A DNA stretch of 64,000 bases from Ferruginibacter sp. (GTDB lineage Bacteria > Bacteroidota > Bacteroidia > Chitinophagales > Chitinophagaceae): positions 62,001 through 126,000 of the forward strand of contig JABFQZ010000011.1 of NCBI GenBank assembly GCA_013141435.1, read 5' to 3'. The translations under genes were made by a program, and so were the position numbers. Of this stretch, positions 19,313 to 28,566 are shown one piece after another. Every line of letters starts with the position of its first letter. The first letter of the stretch is position 1. A model generated the notes under the pieces. That model was not told the DNA's origin. It did no database searches and saw nothing but the letters and a program-made list of their open reading frames with translations.

Positions 19313-20995
19313 ATGAAAATATTTTTAGCCCAGCAAAATTATCATATTGGCAATATAGAAGCAAATACAAAAAAAATAATTGATGCTATTGAAAATGCAA
19401 AATCTCAAAATGGCGATTTAATTTTGTTTAGCGAATTATCGGTGTGTGGCTATGCTCCAAAAGATTTTTTGTATTTTAATAATTTTATAAACCAGTGCGA
19501 AAAAGCTATTGAAAAAATAAAAATACATGCCGATGGTATTGCTGTAGTAATAGGCGCTCCTCAACGAAATACTAAAATTAAAGGTAAAGATTTATACAAT
19601 GCTGCCTATTTTTTAGAAGATAAAAAAGTGAAACAAGTAATACAAAAAACCTGTTTACCTACTTACGATGTGTTCGATGAAGACCGATATTTTGAACCTG
19701 CAAGCGATTGGAATATTGTAGAATACAAAAACAAAAAAATAGCCATAACAATATGCGAAGATATTTGGAACCTAGGTAACAACCCTTTGTACACAAATTG
19801 TCCAATGGATATGCTTATAAATGACAAACCCGATTTAATCTTAAACTTATCGGCATCGCCATTTGATTATACTCACAATGAAGATAGGCACGCAATAATA
19901 AAAGCAAATGTTTTAAAATATAAAATACCTATGTTTTATTGTGGTAGCGTGGGCAGCCAAACCGAAATAGTATTTGATGGCAATTCGTTGGTGTTTGATA
20001 AAGATGCTAATCTTTGTGGCAAGTTGGCTTCATTTAAAGAAGATTTGCAATCGTTTATTTTAAAAGATGATGGCCTAATAGATGGACAAATAATACAATC
20101 TGCAAACCATATTCCCAACGAAGAATTGAGCCCGGCAACATTACAACCTACATTAAATATTGCCCAAATTTATGATGCCCTCATTTTAGGAATAAAAGAT
20201 TATTTTGCCAAAATGGGTTTTACAAAAGCCATACTTGGTAGTAGTGGTGGTATAGATAGTGCACTAACATTAGTATTAGCTTGCGATGCATTAGGCGCCG
20301 AAAATGTAAAAGCCATTTTAATGCCATCACAATATTCTACAGGGCACTCAGTAGCTGATGCGGAACAACTAAGCAAAAATTTAAAAAACGACTATAACAT
20401 AATTCCTATTAAAAACATTTACGAAAGTTTTTTGCAAGAATTAAAGCCCTTGTTTTCTAACCTTCCATTTAGCATTGCCGAAGAAAATATACAAAGCCGC
20501 ACAAGAGGTAATTTGCTAATGGCTATTGCAAATAAATTTGGCTACATATTATTAAACACATCTAACAAGAGTGAATTGGCTACTGGTTATGGTACATTGT
20601 ATGGCGACATGGCAGGCGGGCTGGGGGTTTTGGGAGATTGTTATAAAGTACAAATTTACGAATTGGCAAAATATATAAATAGAAATGAAGAAATAATACC
20701 AAACAACATTATTACCAAACCACCTAGTGCAGAGCTAAGGCCAGGGCAAAAAGATAGCGATAGTTTGCCAGATTACGATGTGTTAGATAAAATTTTGTAC
20801 CAATATATCGAATTACAAAAAGACCCACAAATTATAAAAGCACAAGGTTTTGATGCAGCATTGGTAGATAGAACATTGAAAATGGTAAATACCAATGAAT
20901 ACAAACGAAATCAATTTTGCCCAATTATTCGCATATCTCCAAAGGCATTTGGTGTAGGTAGAAGAATGCCAATAGTGGGAAAATATTTGAACTGA
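19313..20995 (+). CDS. nadE: Glutamine-dependent NAD+ synthetase
   Basis: 560 residues with two domains. The N-terminal nitrilase-like amidohydrolase (about 1-250) has the Glu-Lys-Cys triad: Glu in LFSELSVCGYAP, Lys in VIQKTCLPTYDVFDE, Cys in ITICEDIW. It frees ammonia from glutamine. The C-terminal synthetase (about 285-555) has the P-loop LGSSGGIDSALTLVLA and uses ATP to amidate nicotinate adenine dinucleotide to NAD. Further family marks: TSNKSELATGYGTLYGD and KPPSAELRPGQKDSDSLPDY. It completes the pathway started by NadC. Confidence 0.97.
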   Translation: MKIFLAQQNYHIGNIEANTKKIIDAIENAKSQNGDLILFSELSVCGYAPKDFLYFNNFINQCEKAIEKIKIHADGIAVVIGAPQRNTKIKGKDLYNAAYFLEDKKVKQVIQKTCLPTYDVFDEDRYFEPASDWNIVEYKNKKIAITICEDIWNLGNNPLYTNCPMDMLINDKPDLILNLSASPFDYTHNEDRHAIIKANVLKYKIPMFYCGSVGSQTEIVFDGNSLVFDKDANLCGKLASFKEDLQSFILKDDGLIDGQIIQSANHIPNEELSPATLQPTLNIAQIYDALILGIKDYFAKMGFTKAILGSSGGIDSALTLVLACDALGAENVKAILMPSQYSTGHSVADAEQLSKNLKNDYNIIPIKNIYESFLQELKPLFSNLPFSIAEENIQSRTRGNLLMAIANKFGYILLNTSNKSELATGYGTLYGDMAGGLGVLGDCYKVQIYELAKYINRNEEIIPNNIITKPPSAELRPGQKDSDSLPDYDVLDKILYQYIELQKDPQIIKAQGFDAALVDRTLKMVNTNEYKRNQFCPIIRISPKAFGVGRRMPIVGKYLN

Positions 20996-21080
20996 ATTTT
21001 TTAACAATTTCTTTTTTATAAATTCGACTAAATAAATATGTTGTACTTAATTTGCAACATCAAAAAAATAAATACAAAAT

Positions 21081-22082
21081 ATGTTACAATCAGCAGACGA
21101 TATAAGATTACTTAACGAAAAAATACAAAATGCATCTGGCTTTGTATCAAAAATAAACGAAGAGCTTGGTAAAGTAATTGTAGGGCAACAAACCATGATA
21201 GAAAGACTAATGATTGGACTTTTGAGCAATGGGCATATTTTGTTAGAAGGTGTGCCAGGCCTTGCAAAAACACTAGCTATAAAATCATTATCGCAAACAA
21301 TACAAGCACAATTTAGTCGCATACAATTTACGCCAGATTTGCTGCCAGCCGATGTTGTAGGCACTATGATATACAACCAAAGTAAAAACGAATTTTATGT
21401 ACGTAAAGGCCCAATATTTGCTAATTTTATCTTGGCCGATGAAATAAATAGAGCCCCAGCAAAAGTTCAAAGTGCGCTATTGGAAGCAATGCAAGAGCGA
21501 CAAGTAACCATTGGCGATACAAGTTACAAATTGCAAGAGCCATTTTTAGTATTGGCTACACAAAATCCGATAGAGCAAGAAGGTACTTACCCTTTGCCCG
21601 AAGCACAAGTAGATAGATTTATGATGAAAGTTGTTGTTGGTTATCCATCAAAAGCAGAGGAGCAAATGATTATTAGGCAAAATACCCAAAACTTACAATT
21701 TGAAACTATAAATGCTGTTGCAACTACAGCAGAAATATTAACAGCAAAAGAATTAGTAAGGCAAATTTATGTAGATGAAAAAATAGAAAATTATATTTTA
21801 GATATTGTTTTCGCCACTCGTTTTTCCGAAAAATATAAGCTTGAAAAACTAAAACCATTGATTTCGTTTGGCGGATCGCCAAGGGCAAGTATAAACCTTG
21901 CTTTAGCAGCAAAAGCACATGCATTTTTAAATAAAAGAGGTTATGTAGTGCCCGATGATGTACGCAATGTTAGTAAAGATATTCTCAGACATCGTATTGG
22001 CTTAACCTACGAAGCTGAAGCCGAAAGTGTAAATGTAGAAAATATAATTGATGAAATTTTGAGAACTGTGCATGTGCCGTAG
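21081..22082 (+). CDS. MoxR-type AAA+ ATPase
   Basis: 333 residues. Walker A GVPGLAKT at about 57-64, Walker B IFANFILADEINRAP, sensor 1 in LVLATQNPIEQEGTYPLPEAQ and sensor 2 with GGSPRAS. MoxR ATPases act with VWA proteins as chaperones for metal-cofactor or envelope complexes. In Bacteroidota the Bat (aerotolerance) operons begin with such a gene, and the three following intact genes are of that type. The decayed gene at 22110-22490 now separates it from them. Confidence 0.95.
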   Translation: MLQSADDIRLLNEKIQNASGFVSKINEELGKVIVGQQTMIERLMIGLLSNGHILLEGVPGLAKTLAIKSLSQTIQAQFSRIQFTPDLLPADVVGTMIYNQSKNEFYVRKGPIFANFILADEINRAPAKVQSALLEAMQERQVTIGDTSYKLQEPFLVLATQNPIEQEGTYPLPEAQVDRFMMKVVVGYPSKAEEQMIIRQNTQNLQFETINAVATTAEILTAKELVRQIYVDEKIENYILDIVFATRFSEKYKLEKLKPLISFGGSPRASINLALAAKAHAFLNKRGYVVPDDVRNVSKDILRHRIGLTYEAEAESVNVENIIDEILRTVHVP

Positions 22083-22109
22083 ATGATAGAGGAAAGATGC
22101 TAGAGATTA

Positions 22110-22490
22110 AGTTAAAATTTTTAAAAAATTATAAATTACAAAAACTTGGAATGATGTAAGAAATCGATGTTGCTTGTTAAAGAAATTTATTTGAAAACGA
22201 AAAAATTTCCGAAAGAAGAAATTTATGGAATTATATCACAAATAAGAAGAGCAGTCATTTCTGTTACAGCTAATAGAGCCGAAGGTGTTGGCAGAAATTA
22301 TAAAAAAGAAACAATTTAATTTTTACATATATCAAGAGGTTCTTTATATGAAGTAGATTTTTTTTACAAGTTGCAATCGACATAAATATTTTAAAACAAA
22401 ATGATGAAGTAAATGTTTTCAATTTAATTGAAGAATATATAAAAATATTAAATGGATTAATTAGTTACTATGAAAAAAGCAATCTCAAAT
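22110..22490 (+). pseudogene. Decayed four-helix-bundle (23S rRNA IVP-like) protein gene
   Basis: Conceptual translation shows the family pattern in pieces: LLVKEIYLKTKKFPKEEIYG, ISQIRRAVISVTANRAEGVG, then RNYKKETI, HISRGSLYE and, in another frame, LQVAIDINILKQND and FNLIEEYIKILNGLISYYE. A TAA at 22317-22319 replaces the usual Gln codon, a T was lost from the T-run at about 22367-22374, and the N-terminal part is also out of frame near 22145. It is thus broken at three or more places. The family is found in rRNA intervening sequences and free in Bacteroidota genomes; function unknown. It sits within the Bat-type cluster. Confidence 0.85.
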
Positions 22491-22528
22491 AACAATCAAC
22501 TATCATCTAACAATTATCATCTAACAAC

Positions 22529-23398
22529 TTGAACTCCACAAACGACATATTAAAAAAAGTACGTGAACTAGAAATAAAAAGTAAAAAAATAACCACACAT
22601 CTATTTACAGGAGAGTACCACTCAGCTTTTAAAGGCAAGGGCATGAGCTTTAGAGAAGTAAAAGAATATAGTGCTGGCGACGATATTAGATTTATAGATT
22701 GGAATGTTAGTGCTCGTTTTTCTACACCATTTTCAAAAGTGTTTGAAGAAGAAAGAGAGCTTACTTTAATGCTTATGGTAGATATAAGCGCAAGCAATTT
22801 ATTTGGTACTGTAGCAAAAAGAAAAAAAGATTTAATAATAGAAATGGCTGCAGTACTTGCATTTAGTGCAGTTAGCAACAACGATAAAGTAGGTGTTGTT
22901 TTTTTTAGCAATAAAATAGAAAAATACATACCACCCAAAAAAGGCAAAGCTCATGCTCTATTTATAGTGAGAGAATTGTTGAGCATAGAGCCAACTGCCA
23001 ATGGTACAAATTTAGATATTGCAATAAAATTTTTTAATAATACCACTAGGCAAAAAAGCATAGCTTTTATTTTGAGCGATTTTTTAGCTACTGCTTACGA
23101 AAACGATTTAAAAGTAATTGGAAAAAAGCATGATGTAATTGGCATAAAAGTATATGATAAAATGGATATTCATTTACCAGCTGTTGGGCTATTGCAATTA
23201 GAAGATGCCGAAACAAAAAAAACACAATGGATAGATAGTGATAATATATTGGTACGTAATAATTATCAACAAAACTTTTTCGAACAAACAGATATTTGTA
23301 AAAGCTTTTTTAAAAAAGCTGGAGCCGAATTATTGCATATTCGTACAGATGAAGATTATGTTAAGATTTTACAACAATTCTTTTTAAAAAGAAAATAA
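22529..23398 (+). CDS. DUF58 domain protein of the Bat cluster
   Basis: 289 residues, read from a TTG because no ATG precedes the conserved N-terminus. The DUF58 signature is clear: TGEYHSAFKGKGMSFREVKEYSAGDD split over the N-terminal 60 residues, followed by FIDWNVSAR and a VWA-like core with MLMVDISASNLFG (DxSxS metal site). Such proteins are soluble partners of MoxR ATPases. It is followed 7 bases later by the BatD-like gene. In Bacteroides fragilis the Bat genes affect aerotolerance; in other species a role in the envelope was proposed. Confidence 0.92.
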   Translation: MNSTNDILKKVRELEIKSKKITTHLFTGEYHSAFKGKGMSFREVKEYSAGDDIRFIDWNVSARFSTPFSKVFEEERELTLMLMVDISASNLFGTVAKRKKDLIIEMAAVLAFSAVSNNDKVGVVFFSNKIEKYIPPKKGKAHALFIVRELLSIEPTANGTNLDIAIKFFNNTTRQKSIAFILSDFLATAYENDLKVIGKKHDVIGIKVYDKMDIHLPAVGLLQLEDAETKKTQWIDSDNILVRNNYQQNFFEQTDICKSFFKKAGAELLHIRTDEDYVKILQQFFLKRK

Positions 23399-23405
23399 AA
23401 AACGA

Positions 23406-24323
23406 ATGGCAATTTTTAATGTAAATAAATTATTAAAACCGATTTGTGTATCAATTTTATGTCTGATGCATTTTTTGGGTAATGGTCAAAATCAAAATGC
23501 AATTGTAGATAAAAAAGATATTTTAATAGGAGAGCAAATTGTATTAACGATTTCTTCAGGTGTATCAACTTCCAAAAATATAATTAATGTACAATTGCCC
23601 AACGCTATACCACATTTCGAAATTATTAATGATTCATTAAAAAAAAAGGAAACTGGCACAAAAAAAATAATTATTACCAGCTTCGATTCGGGCAGTTTTA
23701 CTTTTCCAGCTTTACCTTATACTATAAAAAATGGCACTAATAATTCCGATGTATTTTACACTGATTCTTTTAAAGTAAATGTAGGTTATATGCCTATGGA
23801 TAATAATGCAAAATCGAGAGATATAAAAACGATAATACCAGTTGAGTACATAAATTGGCTTTGGGTATTTATTGGGATTGCAGTTTTTGGGTTCTTACTT
23901 TTCTTAATTTTATATTTTAGATATTTAAAAAAGCAAAAGCAAAAAACACCACAAATATCTAGCAAAAATGTGTACAAAGATGCAATGAATAAACTTGCCG
24001 AATTAAAACAAGCAAACGAAAAAAATAGTATAACAGTAAAGGAATACCATACTACTTTGGCTTTAATATTTAAAACATATTATAGCCATACTAGCAAGCA
24101 AAATATATTAAATATAACAACAAACGAAATTTTAAAAAAATTGCAATTGCACCAAATTAAGGCAGAAACAGCCTTGCAAGCTAATGAGGCACTTCAAACT
24201 GGCGATGCTACAAAATTTGCAAAATATAACCCATCTTATGCCGAAAACGAAACTGCTTTAAATTATGTAAAAAATATTATTGAAGAACTAGAAACATTGC
24301 ACCTCCAAAAAACAATAAATTGA
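23406..24323 (+). CDS. BatD-like membrane protein
   Basis: 305 residues. An N-terminal signal segment ends near GNGQN, then a beta-rich periplasmic domain of about 110 residues with BatD-like phrases (KDILIGEQIVLTIS, then FDSGSFTFPALPY), a single membrane helix at about 155-177 (WLWVFIGIAVFGFLLFLILY) and a cytoplasmic, helical, Lys-rich tail. It is shorter than a full BatD. The order DUF58, this gene, VWA protein, with the stop codon overlapping the next start, supports a shared membrane complex. Assignment is from layout and context. Confidence 0.75.
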   Translation: MAIFNVNKLLKPICVSILCLMHFLGNGQNQNAIVDKKDILIGEQIVLTISSGVSTSKNIINVQLPNAIPHFEIINDSLKKKETGTKKIIITSFDSGSFTFPALPYTIKNGTNNSDVFYTDSFKVNVGYMPMDNNAKSRDIKTIIPVEYINWLWVFIGIAVFGFLLFLILYFRYLKKQKQKTPQISSKNVYKDAMNKLAELKQANEKNSITVKEYHTTLALIFKTYYSHTSKQNILNITTNEILKKLQLHQIKAETALQANEALQTGDATKFAKYNPSYAENETALNYVKNIIEELETLHLQKTIN

Positions 24324-25321
24324 TATTTGATTACTTTAATAACGTAACTTTTTCGCAGCCTTACTTTTTTGTATTGTTGATATTTTTGCCAGGGCTTATT
24401 TATTGGTATTTTAAAAATAAAAATAAAGTAAGCTCTTCTATTCCTATATCTTCAATTGCTGTAAAAAATTTACAAACAGCAAAAGTTGCTTTTAGGCATT
24501 TGCCTTTTATTTTTAGGCTATTATCTCTAGCAAGTATTATTGTTGCATTAGCAAACCCACAAACAAAAAATGTACAACAAATTAACGAAGGAGAAGGTAT
24601 AGATATTATACTTGGAATAGACGTAAGTGGAAGTATGACAGCTCAAGACCTAGCACCAAATAGATTAGAAGCGGCAAAAGCTGTAGCAATAGATTTTGTA
24701 AATAAACGAATTACAGACAAAATTGGCGTAGTAGTTTTTGCTGGCGAAAGTTTTACACAATGTCCACTCACTACCGATCATGCAATAATAATAAATGCAA
24801 TACAAAATATACGAAGTGGTATTTTAACAGATGGCACTGCTATTGGCGACGGGCTAGGCACAAGCATTGATAGATTAAGAAGCAGCAAAGCAAAATCTAA
24901 AATTGTAGTATTGCTTACCGACGGTGAAAATAATGGAGGTTTGATAGACCCAAAAACTGCAAAAGAAATAGCAAAAAGTTTTGGTGCCAAAGTATATACA
25001 ATTGGTGTAGGTACCGATGGTACAACTACACAGCCAGTACAAACACCACTTGGTGTAGAAATGAGAAGTTTTAAAGTGTCGATAGATGAAAAATTATTAA
25101 AAGAAATATCTGACGAAACTGGAGGTAAATATTTTAGAGCTAAAGATAATATTGCACTTGCAGAAATTTATACTACAATAAATAAATTAGAAAAATCGAA
25201 AGTAGAAATAAAAACAACTACAAAGTTTAGCGATAAATTTTTTCCTTTTGCAATTTGTGCAGCAATCTTTTTATTAATAGAAATATTGCTTAGATATTTG
25301 GTATTTCGAAAATTTCCGTGA
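24320..25321 (+). CDS. batA: BatA-like VWA-domain membrane protein
   Basis: 333 residues. TTG start overlaps the stop of the previous gene (TTGA). Two N-terminal hydrophobic segments (about 14-26 and 58-72), a VWA domain with the metal-ion site IDVSGSMTAQD at about 99-110, the conserved Thr region (TDGTAIGDGLGT) and LLTDGENNGG, and a C-terminal membrane helix (FFPFAICAAIFLLIEILL) give the standard BatA layout. The usual following genes (batB, TPR genes batC and batE) are missing: rsgA starts 21 bases downstream. Confidence 0.9.
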   Translation: MIFDYFNNVTFSQPYFFVLLIFLPGLIYWYFKNKNKVSSSIPISSIAVKNLQTAKVAFRHLPFIFRLLSLASIIVALANPQTKNVQQINEGEGIDIILGIDVSGSMTAQDLAPNRLEAAKAVAIDFVNKRITDKIGVVVFAGESFTQCPLTTDHAIIINAIQNIRSGILTDGTAIGDGLGTSIDRLRSSKAKSKIVVLLTDGENNGGLIDPKTAKEIAKSFGAKVYTIGVGTDGTTTQPVQTPLGVEMRSFKVSIDEKLLKEISDETGGKYFRAKDNIALAEIYTTINKLEKSKVEIKTTTKFSDKFFPFAICAAIFLLIEILLRYLVFRKFP

Positions 25322-25342
25322 GGTTTTATTTATCTTGCAGGC

Positions 25343-26275
25343 ATGCAGGCAACAGTTTACAGATCTACAGGTAGTTGGTATATTTTAAAAAATAGCCAAG
25401 GCCAATTTATTAATGCACGTATAAAAGGCAAATTAAAAATAAAAGGCATTACATCTACAAACCCAATAGCAGTAGGCGATTTGGTAGAAATAGATGAAAC
25501 TGCTGCTGACGATAGCTTAGTAATATCTAAAATATACGATCGAAAAAATTACATCAACAGAGTATCTCCTCACAATAAAAATAAGCACCATATTATTGCA
25601 GCCAATTTAGATCAATCATTACTTTTTGCTACCTTAAAAGATCCCAAAACTTCTTTTGGATTTATTGATAGGTTTTTGGTAACCTCCGAAGCTTACCAAG
25701 TACCGGCAATTATTGTGTTTAATAAATCGGATTTATACACCGAAAAAGAACTAACAAAATATTTATTAGCAAAAAAAAATTACGAAGCTATTGGCTACAA
25801 AATAATGCTAATGAGTATCGAAAAAAATGATGGAACACAAGCTGTAAAAGATTTATTAGCAAATAAAACAACTCTAATTACTGGTCATTCTGGTGTGGGT
25901 AAATCTACTTTTATAAATTATGTATTTCCCGATTTTTCGCTTAAAACCCTTGCTGTAAGCGATTGGAGTGGTAAAGGAATGCACACTACAACATTTGCCG
26001 AAATGTACGACTTGCCATTTGGAGGAAGTATTATTGATACGCCAGGCATAAGAGAAATGGGCATTGTAGATGTACCTAAAAATGAGGTAGCACAATATTT
26101 TCCCGAAATGAAAATTGTAATGAACGATTGTAAATTTAATAATTGTCAGCATTATAATGAGCCTAATTGTGCAGTAAAAAAAGCAGTAAACGAAGGCATA
26201 ATTTCCGAAGAAAGATACCTAAGTTATTTGGCAATAAAAGATAGCATCGAAGAAAAAATAGGCGGTCAAAAATAA
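25343..26275 (+). CDS. rsgA: Ribosome-associated GTPase RsgA
   Basis: 310 residues, a circularly permuted GTPase that helps late maturation of the 30S subunit. An OB-fold (about 1-70) comes first, then the permuted G motifs: G4 as FNKSDLY, G1 as TGHSGVGKSTFIN, G2/switch region GMHTTTFAEM and G3 as DTPGIREMG. The C-terminal zinc knuckle uses the Cys and His of CKFNNCQHYNEPNCAVK. Length and order are standard. Confidence 0.97.
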   Translation: MQATVYRSTGSWYILKNSQGQFINARIKGKLKIKGITSTNPIAVGDLVEIDETAADDSLVISKIYDRKNYINRVSPHNKNKHHIIAANLDQSLLFATLKDPKTSFGFIDRFLVTSEAYQVPAIIVFNKSDLYTEKELTKYLLAKKNYEAIGYKIMLMSIEKNDGTQAVKDLLANKTTLITGHSGVGKSTFINYVFPDFSLKTLAVSDWSGKGMHTTTFAEMYDLPFGGSIIDTPGIREMGIVDVPKNEVAQYFPEMKIVMNDCKFNNCQHYNEPNCAVKKAVNEGIISEERYLSYLAIKDSIEEKIGGQK

Positions 26276-26307
26276 AATAAATGCTTTTTTAAAAATGTAA
26301 TATATCT

Positions 26308-26383
26308 TTTGTTTACCAGCAGTAGTATTACATGGCATCTGCATTGGCGTCGCACTTTTCAGCATCATAACATTTGGCATCTT
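26308..26383 (+). repeat. Dispersed intergenic repeat, copy 2
   Basis: Begins TTTGTTTACCAGCAGTAGT, continues CATGGCATCTGCATTGGCG and ends in TTTGGCATC before a T-run. It matches the minus strand of 16246-16320. It fills most of the spacer between rsgA and the exonuclease gene, which has no other recognisable content. Confidence 0.65.
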
Positions 26384-26453
26384 TTTTTTTGCACTAAAAT
26401 ATTTAGTATATTGCAATACTAACAAAAAATTATAATCAAATAAATTTATACAC

Positions 26454-27797
26454 TTGTACGCAATTGTAGATATTGAAACAACAGGCGGTAGTGCAGCAAA
26501 CAGTGGTATTACCGAAATTGCCATACATGTACATGATGGCAACAGAGTGGTACAACATTTTACAACACTACTAAATCCTGAAAAAACTATTCCGCATTTT
26601 ATAACAGCACTTACAGGTATAAGTAATGCCATGGTGGCAAGCGCACCCACTTTTAAAGAAATGGCAAAAACTATTTTTGAATTACTTAGCAATAATATTT
26701 TTGTAGCACACAATGTAAATTTCGATTATTCCTTTATTTTTCATCACTTAAAACTATGTGGCTACGATTTAAAAGTAAATAAACTTTGTACAGTAAGGCT
26801 AGCCCGTAAAGCTTTACCAGGTTACCCTTCATACAGTTTAGGAAAAATTTGCCGAAGCCTAAACATTAATATAGATGATAGGCACAGGGCAGATGGAGAT
26901 GCAGCCGCTACTGTAATTTTGTTCAACAAAATATTGGAAGCTGGCGGTATGGAGCATATTAATAAAATGCTCAAACGCACATCTAGTGAGCAATGGCTGC
27001 CATTACATTTAGATAAAAATAAAATACAACAACTACCTATTACAACAGGTGTATATTATTTTCATGATGCAAAAGGTAAAGTAATTTATGTAGGCAAAGC
27101 AATTAATATACGAAAAAGAGTAAGTAGCCATTTTACCAATAACGATACGGGTAGTAGGCGACAAAATTTTGTACAATTAGTTAATCACATTTCTTACAAA
27201 GATTGTGCAAATGAATTGCATGCACTTATACTTGAGAGTACAGAAATAAAAAGGCTTTGGCCAAAATATAATTATGCGCAAAAACAACCTTTGCAAAAAT
27301 ATGCTCTATATTCTTTTGAAGATAACCGAGGGTACATGAGGTTAGCAATAGATAAAAAACAAAAAAATTTACCTGCTGTGTATTCTTTTAACTTATTACA
27401 CGAAGGGCAAGTGCTGCTAAGAAAAATGATGGAAGAATTTGAATTGAATGAAAAACTTTGTTTTGTAAATAAAGAAGCTATTACTATAAAAGATTTAGAA
27501 TATATGGAAGATCCGCAATTTTACAATGAAAGAGTAAAAAATGCTATCCATACTTTGCAAAAACAATTACCCACATTTGCTTTACTAGATGATGGTATAA
27601 ATAAAAATGAAAAACTTTGTTTCTTAATCGAAAAAGGAAATTTTTGGGGTATGGGGTTTATAGCATCCGATACAAATGTAAAATCGTTAGCTATTTTAAA
27701 AGAAGCCTTGCAGCCCTTTACTGACAATGATTTCATAAGAAATAGCATTTATAATTATGTGGAGGAAAATCCGCATAAGAAGGTTATTTTTGAGTGA
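26454..27797 (+). CDS. Exonuclease (DnaQ-like) / GIY-YIG endonuclease fusion
   Basis: 447 residues from a TTG codon that directly precedes the first exonuclease motif. Residues 1-165 form a DEDDh 3'-5' exonuclease like the DNA polymerase III epsilon subunit: VDIETTGG, AHNVNFDYSF, and HRADGDAAAT with the catalytic His and Asp. Residues about 195-280 form a GIY-YIG nuclease like the UvrC N-terminus or Cho (TGVYYFHDAKGKVIYVGKA, then the Arg of INIRKRVSSHF and Glu of LILESTEIKRL). The C-terminal 165 residues are unassigned. The fusion, known in this phylum, suggests a DNA repair nuclease that incises and trims. No partner gene adjoins it. Confidence 0.92.
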   Translation: MYAIVDIETTGGSAANSGITEIAIHVHDGNRVVQHFTTLLNPEKTIPHFITALTGISNAMVASAPTFKEMAKTIFELLSNNIFVAHNVNFDYSFIFHHLKLCGYDLKVNKLCTVRLARKALPGYPSYSLGKICRSLNINIDDRHRADGDAAATVILFNKILEAGGMEHINKMLKRTSSEQWLPLHLDKNKIQQLPITTGVYYFHDAKGKVIYVGKAINIRKRVSSHFTNNDTGSRRQNFVQLVNHISYKDCANELHALILESTEIKRLWPKYNYAQKQPLQKYALYSFEDNRGYMRLAIDKKQKNLPAVYSFNLLHEGQVLLRKMMEEFELNEKLCFVNKEAITIKDLEYMEDPQFYNERVKNAIHTLQKQLPTFALLDDGINKNEKLCFLIEKGNFWGMGFIASDTNVKSLAILKEALQPFTDNDFIRNSIYNYVEENPHKKVIFE

Positions 27798-27893
27798 GTT
27801 GTGGGTGGCAGATAGTGGTGTTTCAAGTTATTTTAATTTGATGCTGCACTCAAATTAACAGATGTTAAAATTCTTTATCCAGATTGGTATTTT

Positions 27894-28496
27894 TCACTTT
27901 TTCACTAGCACAATTTCCACATTTCTTAAGTTAGTAAGTCTATGCAATACATCATCTTTTCTTTCAGTTGGTATGCCAATTTTAAGTAACGAAAAAAGTT
28001 GATTTTCATGCGAAATTATTGAACAACTAAATTGTTTTAAAATAGTGAGAATATCGTTTTGTTGGGTATAATCGAATTGCAAATTGTATAAAACCAAAAC
28101 AGGTTTTTGCACAATAGGCACTACTTGCAAAGCTAAAGCAGCAGCAGTTTTGTAAGCATTAATTAAACCTGGCACTCCCAATAAAGTGCCGCCAAAATAA
28201 CGAACAACTACAATTAAAACATCAGTAATACCTTTGCTATCGATTTGGCCAAGTATTGGTTTGCCTGCACTGCCTGCTGGTTCTCCATCATCGCTACTTC
28301 TAAATACATTCCCATCATTTCCTATGCGGTATGCAAAGCAAAAATGCACAGCTTTGGGGTGCTCTTTTTTTAGTTTTTGAATATGCGTTTTTAATTCAGA
28401 AATTTCAGCCATAGGAAATATATATCCTAAAAATTTACTTCCTCTATCTTTAAATTCTGCAATCCCTTGTTGCTCTATAGTGCTATAAAAACTCAT
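27894..28496 (-). CDS. YigZ/IMPACT family protein
   Basis: 200 residues. The N-terminal UPF0029 (IMPACT) domain is seen in FKDRGSKFLGYIFPM, HFCFAYRIG and SSDDGEPAGSAGKPIL, followed by DVLIVVVRYFGGTLLG; the C-terminal domain has the ferredoxin-like DUF1949 pattern. The family's eukaryotic relative IMPACT affects GCN2 signalling; the bacterial role is not known. Good match in length and order. Confidence 0.93.
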   Translation of the reverse strand: MSFYSTIEQQGIAEFKDRGSKFLGYIFPMAEISELKTHIQKLKKEHPKAVHFCFAYRIGNDGNVFRSSDDGEPAGSAGKPILGQIDSKGITDVLIVVVRYFGGTLLGVPGLINAYKTAAALALQVVPIVQKPVLVLYNLQFDYTQQNDILTILKQFSCSIISHENQLFSLLKIGIPTERKDDVLHRLTNLRNVEIVLVKK

Positions 28497-28566
28497 ATAC
28501 TAATCATTTCCATAATTGTTCTAAACTTTTGTTGTAGCTTTTACCCAACTTACAATTTTTTTTTAG

